The translations under genes and the position numbers were made by a program. Below are positions 1 to 6,034 of a DNA stretch of 11,542 nt, piece by piece. Source of the DNA: Actinomycetota bacterium (GTDB taxonomy: Bacteria; Actinomycetota; Acidimicrobiia; Acidimicrobiales; AC-25); contig VAXF01000050.1 of assembly GCA_005888395.1 (NCBI GenBank), positions 1 through 11,542 of the forward strand. Reading direction: 5' to 3'. Position 1 is the stretch's first letter. The number at the start of each line of letters is the position of its first letter. The notes beneath the pieces were generated by a model. It was not told the origin of the DNA, searched no databases, and worked only from the letters and a program-made list of their open reading frames with translations.

Positions 1-766
1 CATCGTCGGCACCAACGGCTACGCCGAGACCGAGGGATCCGACGTGTGCGTGATCACCGCCGGCCTCCCGCGAAAGCCCGGTATGAGCCGGATGGACCTC
101 CTCGAGGTCAACGCCAAGATCGTGGGCGACGTGACGCGGTCGCTCGTGGCCGGCTCGCCCGACGCGGTGATCATCGTCGTCTCCAACCCGCTCGACGAGA
201 TGACCGCTCTCTGCGCCAAGGTGTCGGGTTTCCCCAGCGCACGGGTGATGGGGCAGGCGGGAATGCTCGACACCGCCCGGTTCAAGCACTTCCTCGCCGA
301 GCGGTTGCGCGTGTCGCCGTCGAAGGTCGAGGCGATGACGCTGGGCTCGCACGGCGACACGATGGTGCCGGTGCCGTCGTTGGTGCGGGTCGACGGCAAG
401 CCCGTGCGTGATCTGCTCGACGACGCCGAGATCGAAACCCTCGTGCAGCGCACACGCGACGGCGGCGCCGAGATCGTCGCCCTGCTGAAGACCGGCTCGG
501 CCTACTACGCGCCCTCGTCCGCGGCCGAGGCGATGGTCCGGGCCGTCGTGGAGAACTCGCGCCAGGTGATGCCGGTGTGCGCGTGGTTGGAGGGCCAGTA
601 CGGGATCAAGGACGTCTACCTCGGCGTCCCGGCCCGGATCGGCCGCGGTGGTGTCGAGGAGATCGTCGAGCTCGCGCTCGCCGACGACGAGCTCGAGGCG
701 CTGCGCACCGCGGCCGAGGCGGTGCGGGCCAAGCAGGCCGACGTCGAGTCGCTCGTCGGTCAGTAG
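1..766 (+). CDS. mdh: Malate dehydrogenase (5' end missing)
   Basis: NAD-dependent malate dehydrogenase of the LDH-like type, which interconverts malate and oxaloacetate in the cytoplasmic TCA cycle. The reading frame is open from base 2, so about 254 residues are present and roughly the first 50-60 (the Rossmann glycine motif) lie outside the window. Visible hallmarks in order are the substrate-loop segment GLPRKPGMSRMDLL, the NAD/substrate-binding VVSNPLDEMT, GQAGMLDTARF, the catalytic-histidine segment LGSHGDTMVPVP, and LLKTGSAYYAPSSA followed by the C-terminal GQYGIKDVYLGVP. The Arg-rather-than-Gln character of the mobile loop favours malate over lactate. The family is about 310 residues, so only the N-terminus is lost. 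The stop (764-766) overlaps the stop of the convergent SCP2-like gene by 7 bases. Confidence is high for the family. Confidence 0.95.
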   Translation, partial: IVGTNGYAETEGSDVCVITAGLPRKPGMSRMDLLEVNAKIVGDVTRSLVAGSPDAVIIVVSNPLDEMTALCAKVSGFPSARVMGQAGMLDTARFKHFLAERLRVSPSKVEAMTLGSHGDTMVPVPSLVRVDGKPVRDLLDDAEIETLVQRTRDGGAEIVALLKTGSAYYAPSSAAEAMVRAVVENSRQVMPVCAWLEGQYGIKDVYLGVPARIGRGGVEEIVELALADDELEALRTAAEAVRAKQADVESLVGQ

Positions 767-1116
767 GTCGTGCTGGCGCGGGCGGCGGCGAACGCGTCCT
801 CGACGGCGCGCAGCGCATCGGCGTGGCGTAGGAGGACGCTCACGTCGCCCGTCACCTTCAGCCGGCCGCTCATGACCGCCTGCTGCGGCGCGAGCTCGCC
901 ACGGGCGATCGCGGCCGCGGTCTCGTAGTCCTCGACGAAGGTGACGTCGGCGGGCGCGTCTTCGAGCGAGGCGCGGACGCCCCCGTCCTCCACCCGCACC
1001 ACGTAGATCACCTCGCCGATCAGGTGGCGCAGCGTGAGCGAGAGCGGCGGCATCGCATGGCCGGCGGCGGCCTCGTTGAGCGCGTCGATCCATGCCTGCG
1101 TCAGGAATCGCGCCAC
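760..1116 (-). CDS. SCP2-like sterol/lipid-binding domain protein
   Basis: A single-domain protein of 118 residues resembling the SCP-2 sterol-transfer fold: an N-terminal helix (ARFLTQAWIDALNEA), a beta-rich middle (SLTLRHLIGEVIYVVRVEDGGVRASLED), ADVTFVEDYETAAAIARGELAPQQA, and the typical ending SGRLKVTGDVSVLLRHADAL at about residues 83-102. Such proteins bind hydrophobic ligands such as lipids, sterols or acyl chains; the ligand here is unknown. The frame stays open further upstream, but that extension is low-complexity and runs through the divergent gene. The GTG at 1116 fits the start of the domain and lies 7 bases after a TAACGT -10-like box on this strand, suggesting a leaderless mRNA. 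No Shine-Dalgarno is seen. The gene diverges from the swivel-domain cassette, which suggests coordinated expression. Confidence 0.85.
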   Translation of the reverse strand: MARFLTQAWIDALNEAAAGHAMPPLSLTLRHLIGEVIYVVRVEDGGVRASLEDAPADVTFVEDYETAAAIARGELAPQQAVMSGRLKVTGDVSVLLRHADALRAVEDAFAAARASTTY

Positions 1117-1123
1117 CGACGGG

Positions 1124-1133
1124 ACGTTACGCT
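1124..1133. promoter_or_regulatory. Symmetric divergent promoter, overlapping -10 boxes (ANNNTANNNT)
   Basis: The ten bases ACGTTACGCT contain TACGCT on the plus strand (1128-1133) and TAACGT on the minus strand (1129-1124), both matching TANNNT and sharing the central TA. The plus-strand box is followed by 8 bases and the GTG at 1142; the minus-strand box by 7 bases and the GTG at 1116. That spacing would put both transcription starts at or next to the start codons, giving leaderless mRNAs. No convincing -35 is seen on either side. The same arrangement recurs at 11422-11431. This is inference from sequence geometry. Confidence 0.5.
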
Positions 1134-1141
1134 CCCGCCCG

Positions 1142-1486
1142 GTGAAAGAAATGGGACGGGGTGCCAAGGTGTTCGACCACCCGCCGGTGCGCGGGAGGTG
1201 GCGGCTGCTGGCCGGTCCCGACGACGTGCTCGACCTGATGGACACGAGCGCCGAGGGCATCGTCGCCCTCGTGCGCGACGCGGGCGCCACCTTCCTCGCT
1301 CCCCTGTACCACGAGCTCACCGCCGTCGTGTGCACCAGCGGCACGCTTCGCAGCCACATCGGGATCGTGAGCCGCGAGTTCCACCTTCCGTGCGTGATGG
1401 GTGTGCAGTTCCCCGACGGCGAGCCCGACGCCGGGGCCGAGGTCGAGGTCGACTGCTCGGGACAAGAAGGCGTTGTCCGTGCGTGA
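1142..1486 (+). CDS. Free-standing PEP-utilizing enzyme mobile (swivelling His) domain protein
   Basis: A protein of 114 residues that is essentially the swivelling phosphohistidine domain of PEP synthase / pyruvate phosphate dikinase-type enzymes. The signature runs CTSGTLRSHIGIVSREFHLP then CVMG, matching the family pattern TGGxxSHxAIVARExGIPAVVG. The candidate phosphorylated histidine is encoded at 1355-1357 (residue 72 from this start). In full-length enzymes this domain carries phosphate between an ATP-grasp site and a TIM-barrel PEP site; neither partner domain is present here, so it should act with another protein or be non-canonical. The start is uncertain: GTG 1142 sits 8 bases after a -10-like box (leaderless), while ATG 1151 is the alternative and has only a weak AAAGA before it. 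The stop overlaps the start of the next gene. Its product probably works with the two downstream genes, which look co-transcribed. Confidence 0.8.
   Translation: MKEMGRGAKVFDHPPVRGRWRLLAGPDDVLDLMDTSAEGIVALVRDAGATFLAPLYHELTAVVCTSGTLRSHIGIVSREFHLPCVMGVQFPDGEPDAGAEVEVDCSGQEGVVRA
1464..1470 (+). promoter_or_regulatory. Ribosome binding site fixing the GTG 1479 start
   Basis: AAGAAGG lies 8 bases before GTG 1479, inside the end of the swivel-domain gene. It supports this start over the upstream in-frame ATG at 1401, whose extra residues are a Ser/Pro-rich shadow of the preceding gene. Confidence 0.6.
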
Positions 1487-2600
1487 CGTGCTCGCGGAGG
1501 CCAACCGCCTGATCACGCTCCACTCCGAGGTCTCCCGTGCCATGACCGCCGAGCGCACCGCCCTGGAGTCGGCCCTCATCCCGGTGACGCCGTACATCCT
1601 CGTGTCGGCGGCCGAGTGCTGGTATCGCCATCCCGACATGGTCCGCGCCATCGACGCGGCCATGCCCGCGGAGGAGATCGGCCGCGCCGGCCGGCGGCCG
1701 GGCCAACGCGTGAACGCGGTGCACCTGTGGTCGATCGCCAACATCTACCTGCTGGGCCGCAAGATCATCACCGCCTTCGATCCGCCGAGCGACACGCCCG
1801 AACGCACGCTGGCCGTGCTCGACTTCTGGGAGCGGGCGGCCCGTGCCTTTCGGGCCGACGGCCAGGTCCAGGCGTGGCACGCGGGCTTCACCGTCCGCCC
1901 GTACGACGGCAATGTCATCGACACGCTCGTTGCCGGCGCGGCGGCGGTCGACGATCCTGGCGAGCGGGTTCGGCTGGGCCGGTTCTGTGCCACCCTCAGC
2001 GCCTACCTGTTCCTGCTCTACTTCGACACGCGTGTCGGCACGGGCGACACCGGTCCGTACCCCCTTCCCGGTGGGCGCACGCTGCTGGTGCGCGACTTCT
2101 ACCGGCTCGGCCCGAGCGAGTTCGCGTGGTCGTCGGTGGCGGAAGGCATGCCGTACCAGAACCTGACCGCCGCCCTGGTCCTCGACGGCGCCGACGTCAA
2201 GGTCAACGACTGGGGGACGAGCATCACCGAGCCCGAGGACTACGTCGAGCGGCTGGTGGCGTTCGGGCTGTTCACGAGCGACGGCGGGGCGCTGCGTCCC
2301 GTCCCGCTCGACGAGCTCGACGCCATCGTGGCCGCGGTCCGCGCCGCGCAGTCCCGCCTCTACCGCTCGATCGCGCTGATGTCGCGCGACGAGAAGATCG
2401 CGTGTGGCGCCTACGTCTACTTCGGCTTCCTGCGCCCCTTCGCCGAGATGGCCGGCATCGCGGGCGACCTCGACTGGAGCGTCCCGCGCGATATCCCGGG
2501 GCCGCTGTACGACCTGTTCGCCCAGTTCGAGGGCGGCCAGGCCGAGGACGTACCCGAAGAGGAGTACTACGCCCGATTCCCCGAGGAGGCCACCGGATGA
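1479..2600 (+). CDS. Unrecognised 373-residue protein of the swivel-domain cassette
   Basis: I do not recognise this family with confidence. The protein has 373 residues and no signal peptide. It looks largely helical, with a hydrophobic patch at about 168-182 (GRFCATLSAYLFLLYFD) that is too mixed to call a membrane span. Likely conserved blocks, judged by their density of aromatic, Gly, Asp and Asn residues, are HLWSIANIYLLGRKIITAFDP (about 82-102), AWHAGFTVRPYDGNVIDTL (132-150), YFDTRVGTGDTGPYPLPGGR (181-200), MPYQNLTAALVLDGADVKVNDWGTSITEPEDY (224-255) and YFGFLRPFAEMAGI (314-327). It overlaps the swivel-domain gene by 8 bases and its own stop by ATGA with the next start, so the three are probably translationally coupled. 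It could be the catalytic or substrate-binding partner of the phosphohistidine domain. No ATP-grasp or PEP-binding TIM-barrel motif was seen. Confidence 0.85.
   Translation: MRDVLAEANRLITLHSEVSRAMTAERTALESALIPVTPYILVSAAECWYRHPDMVRAIDAAMPAEEIGRAGRRPGQRVNAVHLWSIANIYLLGRKIITAFDPPSDTPERTLAVLDFWERAARAFRADGQVQAWHAGFTVRPYDGNVIDTLVAGAAAVDDPGERVRLGRFCATLSAYLFLLYFDTRVGTGDTGPYPLPGGRTLLVRDFYRLGPSEFAWSSVAEGMPYQNLTAALVLDGADVKVNDWGTSITEPEDYVERLVAFGLFTSDGGALRPVPLDELDAIVAAVRAAQSRLYRSIALMSRDEKIACGAYVYFGFLRPFAEMAGIAGDLDWSVPRDIPGPLYDLFAQFEGGQAEDVPEEEYYARFPEEATG
2583..2589 (+). promoter_or_regulatory. Strong Shine-Dalgarno for the 2597 start
   Basis: GAGGAGG lies 7 bases before ATG 2597, inside the end of the 373-residue gene. 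It fixes the start of the CrtC/DUF7065-like gene at the ATGA stop-start overlap and excludes the much longer open frame that extends upstream. Confidence 0.7.
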
Positions 2601-3502
2601 TCACCGCCGCCGACGAGCAGGTTCACCCGCCGGAAGAGGAGCCGTTGTGGAACGAGTCGTGGTACTTCGACTTCGCCGCGCCCGACGGCTCGGTCGGCGG
2701 CTACGTCCGCCTCGGCCTCTACCCGGGCCTCGGCGTGTGCTGGTACTGGGCCTATCTCTGCGGCGAGGGCCGTCCCCTCGTCGCCGTCCGCGATCACACC
2801 GTCGGCCTCCCCGCGGCCGGGTCGCTCGACGTGCGGGCCGACGGGCTGTGGTCGTCGCTCACGTGCGAGAAGCCCCTCGAGCACTGGACGATCGGTCTCG
2901 AGGCGTTCGCGGTGGCGATGGACGATCCCGCCGACGCGTACAGGGGAGAACGCGGCGACCGCATCGCATTCGGCCTCGACCTCGAGTGGGAGGGTGCGGG
3001 TCCCGTCTACGAGTACCCGGGGATGAGCCGCTACGAGCAGGCGTGTGACGTCCACGGCGAGGTGCTGGTGGGCAAGGAGCGCATCGCGTTCGAGGGGCCC
3101 GGCGAGCGCGACCACTCGTGGGGCGTGCGCGACTGGTGGGCGTTCCCGTGGTGCTGGACGTCGGGCCGGCTCGACGACGGCACCGCCTTCCACGCAGCCC
3201 GACCGCTGATCGAGGGCGTGACCTACGCGCCCGGCTTCGTGCTCCCGCCGGGTGGCGGGCTCGCCGGGATCGACGGCTTCGACGTGGACACCGACCTGGG
3301 CGCGGACGACCTGCCGGCGCACGCCTCGATGCAGCTCGGGCCCCTGGCGATGACCGTCACGCCCGCCGCCCACACCACCATGCTGCTGGAGGCGCCCGAC
3401 GGCCGCGTCAGCCGCTTCCCCCGCTCGCTGTGCCGGTTCGTGGAGCGTGACGGCCGCGCCGGCGTGGGCTGGACCGAATGGCTCCAACCGCCTCCACCGT
3501 GA
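2597..3502 (+). CDS. CrtC/DUF7065-like (lipocalin-type fold) protein
   Basis: A protein of 301 residues rich in Trp, Tyr and Gly, resembling the DUF7064/DUF7065 group and more distantly the CrtC (hydroxyneurosporene synthase)-like beta-barrel proteins that bind hydrophobic ligands. The start gives PLWNESWYFDFAAPDGSVGGYVRLGLYP, typical of the first strands. The clearest motif is GERDHSWGVRDWWAFPW at about 169-185, followed by GRLDDGTAFHA. The C-terminal part (about 245-298) is again beta-rich. There is no signal peptide or membrane segment, so it is probably cytoplasmic. It is third in the swivel-domain cassette, entered through an ATGA overlap with a strong Shine-Dalgarno. Its fold and the divergent SCP2-like neighbour hint at a lipid, terpenoid or other hydrophobic substrate. 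The family placement is from memory of the motif and is moderate; the reaction is unknown. Confidence 0.8.
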   Translation: MITAADEQVHPPEEEPLWNESWYFDFAAPDGSVGGYVRLGLYPGLGVCWYWAYLCGEGRPLVAVRDHTVGLPAAGSLDVRADGLWSSLTCEKPLEHWTIGLEAFAVAMDDPADAYRGERGDRIAFGLDLEWEGAGPVYEYPGMSRYEQACDVHGEVLVGKERIAFEGPGERDHSWGVRDWWAFPWCWTSGRLDDGTAFHAARPLIEGVTYAPGFVLPPGGGLAGIDGFDVDTDLGADDLPAHASMQLGPLAMTVTPAAHTTMLLEAPDGRVSRFPRSLCRFVERDGRAGVGWTEWLQPPPP

Positions 3503-3517
3503 TGCGAGCATGAACGC

Positions 3518-3811
3518 ATGAGCCAGATGACGTGGCGCGCGAGCCAGGAGCTGCTCGAGCGGGTCAGGCGGGCCGCCGAGCGCCGCGGCCGCAGCATGAA
3601 CGACTACGTGACCGCCGTGCTCGACGCCGCGACCGATCCGAACCTCGGTGGGACCGAGGTCGAGCGGGCGCGCGAGCGGTTGGAGCGCGCCGGCCTGCTT
3701 GCGGCGGGCGGCCGGCCCCGGCAACGGCCGCCGGCCGGCGAGGTCGCGGCGGCGCGCGAGAGGGCTGCCGGCGGCACTTCCGTCGCGAGGCTCGTCGCCG
3801 AGGACCGGTGA
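3518..3811 (+). CDS. vapB: VapB-type antitoxin (ribbon-helix-helix)
   Basis: A 97-residue antitoxin of a VapBC-type module. The N-terminal 40 residues (TWRASQELLERVRRAAERRG then RSMNDYVTAVLDAA) have the strand-helix-helix pattern of ribbon-helix-helix (Arc/CopG-like) DNA-binding domains, which bind DNA as dimers and repress their own operon. The basic, Ala/Arg-rich middle is probably flexible. The tail GGTSVARLVAEDR resembles the C-terminal toxin-binding peptide of VapB proteins. The start ATG follows the preceding stop by 15 bases with no clear Shine-Dalgarno. Its stop overlaps the toxin start as GTGA, the usual coupling in such modules. Confidence is good for the role and lower for the exact antitoxin subfamily. 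Confidence 0.85.
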   Translation: MSQMTWRASQELLERVRRAAERRGRSMNDYVTAVLDAATDPNLGGTEVERARERLERAGLLAAGGRPRQRPPAGEVAAARERAAGGTSVARLVAEDR

Positions 3812-4251
3812 CGACCTTCGCCGACTCCTCGGCCTTGCTGAAGCTCTACGTCGACGAGGAAGGTCACGAGCCGATCCGGCGCCTCGGCGCGCTCGTCGTC
3901 GCCGATGTCGCGAGACTCGAGGTTCCCGCCGCCCTGTGGCGCAAGCACCGGCTCGGCGAGCTCACGGCCTCGGACGCCCGGTTGCTGACGGCTGACTTCG
4001 AGGCCGACTGGTTCGGGACCGGCGAGGAGCCTCCTCGGTTCCTGGCAATCGCCCTCACCGGGAAGGTGCTCGACGATGCCGCGCGGCTGTGCACGTCTCA
4101 CGGTTTGCGCGCGTACGGCGCCGTGCAGCTGTCGAGCGCCCTCGCGGCTCGCGGCGCCGACGAGACCTGCCGATCGATCGCCACGTTCGACGACGCGCTC
4201 CGCACGGCGGCCGGCGCCGAGGGCTTCGACGTTGTCCCGGCGGCCTCCTAG
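3808..4251 (+). CDS. vapC: VapC-type PIN-domain toxin with one expected Asp replaced by Gly
   Basis: A 147-residue PIN-domain protein. VapC toxins are Mg-dependent ribonucleases that cleave tRNA or rRNA and are held inactive by VapB. Expected acidic residues visible are Asp6 (FADSSALLKLY), Glu38 (VARLEVPAAL) and Asp128/Asp129 (ATFDDAL). The third canonical site, normally LRAYDAVQLA, reads LRAYGAVQLS, so the Asp is Gly104 (codon GGC at 4117-4119). The GTG start at 3808 overlaps the antitoxin stop (GTGA) and gives the normal PIN N-terminus; the longer open frame upstream is out-of-frame shadow. The stop overlaps the convergent Ddn-like gene's stop in a shared CTAG. The loss of an active-site acid may mean a weakened or dead nuclease, but the gene is otherwise full length. 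Confidence 0.87.
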   Translation: MTTFADSSALLKLYVDEEGHEPIRRLGALVVADVARLEVPAALWRKHRLGELTASDARLLTADFEADWFGTGEEPPRFLAIALTGKVLDDAARLCTSHGLRAYGAVQLSSALAARGADETCRSIATFDDALRTAAGAEGFDVVPAAS

Positions 4252-4688
4252 GGACGCGGCTCCAGGATGACGACGGGGATCTCACGCGTGGTGCGCGTCT
4301 GGTAGCTGCCGTAGTCGCTGTACACCTCGACGATCCGAGGCCACAACGCGTCCTTCTCCTCCGGTGTCGCCACCCGAGCTCGCATGTGGCGGTGGTGGCC
4401 GCCCATCGTCACCTCGACGTCGGGGTTGTCGCGCAGGTTGAGGTACCACGCGGGGTGGCGGTCGTCACCGCCGTACGACGCGACCAGGACGACGGTGTCG
4501 CCCTCCTGCACCGGAGACGTGAGCATCGTCGTGCGCCGCTTGCCGCTCTTTCGGCCCGTCGTGGTGAGCATGACGACGGGCATGCGCATCACACGTCCAC
4601 CGACACGTCCCCCGCTCGCCGTGAACACGGCGCGGTGGATCCCGGTCACGAGCCGGGCCGCCGCGTCCTTGACCTGGTTCTGGAGCAT
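4248..4688 (-). CDS. Deazaflavin (F420)-dependent nitroreductase family protein (Ddn-like)
   Basis: A 146-residue protein of the Ddn/F420H2-dependent nitroreductase family, a split-barrel fold that uses or binds coenzyme F420 and is characteristic of actinobacteria. The defining stretch is visible: VVMLTTTGRKSGKRRTTML (about 38-55), then GDTVVLVASYGGDDRHPAWY then LNLRDNPDVEVTMGG (about 63-97), with the closing REIPVVILEP. The substrate is not deducible; family members reduce quinones, nitroimidazoles and other hydrophobic compounds. The ATG at 4688 follows a good AAGGTGAGG. It lies 29 bases downstream of the TIM-barrel gene on the same strand, so the two could share a transcript. The stop is embedded in a CTAG shared with the convergent vapC stop. 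Confidence 0.92.
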   Translation of the reverse strand: MLQNQVKDAAARLVTGIHRAVFTASGGRVGGRVMRMPVVMLTTTGRKSGKRRTTMLTSPVQEGDTVVLVASYGGDDRHPAWYLNLRDNPDVEVTMGGHHRHMRARVATPEEKDALWPRIVEVYSDYGSYQTRTTREIPVVILEPRP

Positions 4689-4717
4689 GCCCTCACCTTA
4701 GGAGAGGGCGCGGTGTG

Positions 4718-5905
4718 TCAGATCCCCGGGACCAGCGGGCGCAACGCCGGGGCCGACGTCACCGGTGGCACTGTCGGGCGGCGGAACCATGGTGCGCCGT
4801 GGATGGCGGCCCACGCCTGTCCGTCCGCCGACTGCCACGACCAGAACGAGACCTCCGGCGCACCCTTCTGCGCGGCGACACCCATGAAGCGGAACAGCTC
4901 GGCCCGGGACGGCACGCCGGGGTGGCCCCCCTCGCCGGCGCCGTCGTAGGCCTGGCCGACGGGCAGGACGGGCTTGTGGAACTGGCGCAGGTTGTCGATG
5001 GCGCCGGCGACGTCGGCACCCGGCTCGCGGTTGAGCCAGTAGACCATCGGCGCGACAGCATCGAACTGCGCGACGGCGTGCGCGTACGGGAAGTTCCGCC
5101 GCCGCTCCGACGGACGAGGTACCACCGCGATGAGCGGGTAGCCGTAGCCGACTCCCTGCCGCAGGTAGGTGCCGTAGGCGAACGTCGCCTCCGGCGTGGC
5201 GCGCCAGTTCTCGATGTCGGACGCGAAGCCGTCGATCCGCTGATGCGCCGGCGTGGTGTACCTGATGGCCGCGAGCCCACGTTGCGCGTCGGCGCGCCAG
5301 TCGAGGAGCTGGATGTAGTCCCACCCGTAGACGCGGATGCCGGCGGCGTGGGCGAGCGGCAGGAGCTGGTCGAGGAAGCCCTGCGCGTAGAAGCCCTGGG
5401 CCGTCGAGCCCGTTCGCACGTAGAGATGGGTGAGCCCGATGTTGCGCGCGTCGATGACGATCGCAGCCGCGTTGCCGTCGTGGGTGCGCTCCGGCTCCCA
5501 TATCCACATGCCCTTGCCCTCGGGCAGCGGCGAGCCCGGGGTGCCGTTGGGGCCCCCGGCCCGCAGCGTCACCGGGGGCGCGGGCTTGGCTGCGGGCTTG
5601 GGCGCCGGCTTGGGCGCGGGCGCGGCCGGCGCGGCAGGCGCGGGGCGGGTCGCAGCGCGGGCCCGGGCGGGCGCCGGTGACGCTGCGACGTGCCGGCGCC
5701 GCGGCCACGGGCCCGGCGCAGGTACCCCGGCCGTGCTCGCCGGGTCTGCAGCGGCGGCGGCGACGGCCGCCCCACCCGTCCGCCCGTGGGTCAGGGCGGT
5801 GCTGATGCCCCCGACCAGGAGGCCGCCGACCGCCAACCCGGCGAGGAACTGCCGCGCGCCCGCAGCCGTGAGATCACGCCATACCTTTGCCGCTCGCCCC
5901 GCCAT
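4718..5905 (-). CDS. Membrane-anchored TIM-barrel glycoside hydrolase-like protein
   Basis: A 395-residue protein with three parts. First is a short positive N-terminus and one hydrophobic segment (about 18-37, FLAGLAVGGLLVGGISTALT), a signal anchor. Second is an extracellular low-complexity linker at about 58-127, rich in Pro, Ala, Arg and Lys (APKPAPKPAAKPAPP). Third is a globular domain at about 131-375. The globular domain starts GKGMWIWEPERTHDGNAAAI and has TIM-barrel style steps: GLTHLYVRTG, GIRVYGWDYIQL, GFASDIENW with a candidate catalytic Asp230/Glu232, APMVYWLN, PVLPVGQAYDG and VSFWSWQSAD. This resembles glycosidase-like barrels such as the GH18/GH25-like groups, but I cannot name the family. 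It is probably exported and attached to the membrane, with the linker spanning the cell wall. The start is preceded by a G-rich stretch (GGGGGGAC) usable as a ribosome site. A weak -10-like TACGGT lies at 5941-5936. Confidence 0.85.
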   Translation of the reverse strand: MAGRAAKVWRDLTAAGARQFLAGLAVGGLLVGGISTALTHGRTGGAAVAAAAADPASTAGVPAPGPWPRRRHVAASPAPARARAATRPAPAAPAAPAPKPAPKPAAKPAPPVTLRAGGPNGTPGSPLPEGKGMWIWEPERTHDGNAAAIVIDARNIGLTHLYVRTGSTAQGFYAQGFLDQLLPLAHAAGIRVYGWDYIQLLDWRADAQRGLAAIRYTTPAHQRIDGFASDIENWRATPEATFAYGTYLRQGVGYGYPLIAVVPRPSERRRNFPYAHAVAQFDAVAPMVYWLNREPGADVAGAIDNLRQFHKPVLPVGQAYDGAGEGGHPGVPSRAELFRFMGVAAQKGAPEVSFWSWQSADGQAWAAIHGAPWFRRPTVPPVTSAPALRPLVPGI

Positions 5906-6008
5906 CCGCCGTCCCCCCGTGGACCCCGCTGCCGGACCGTATCCCCTCGAAGGGTAGCGAATCCGACGCGGAGCGTATGGGCACTATCCCCACCGAAGCC
6001 CCGAAATC

Positions 6009-6028
6009 CCCCATTCGTGTGGAAGGGG
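6009..6028 (-). terminator. Candidate hairpin terminator after sdhB
   Basis: Six bases after the sdhB stop on the minus strand, CCCC-TTC pairs with GAA-(T bulge)-GGGG around the loop CACAC. The stem has seven pairs with one bulged base. The sequence that follows is only weakly T-rich (GATTTC), so an intrinsic terminator is plausible but not certain. Confidence 0.35.
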
Positions 6029-6034
6029 ACAGAT

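Noticed and set aside
2567..3724. Open frame of 385 codons opposite the DUF7065-like and vapB genes
   Set aside because: It spans two well-supported genes on the other strand and shows no recognisable domain.
5571..5690. Repetitive GC-rich stretch that could be read as a tandem DNA repeat
   Set aside because: It encodes the irregular Pro/Ala/Lys linker of the exported protein. There is no fixed unit length and no repeat-spacer structure.
5945..5955. Short inverted repeat CCCT/AGGG around TCG upstream of the TIM-barrel gene
   Set aside because: A four-pair stem without a T-tract is too weak to call a terminator or operator.
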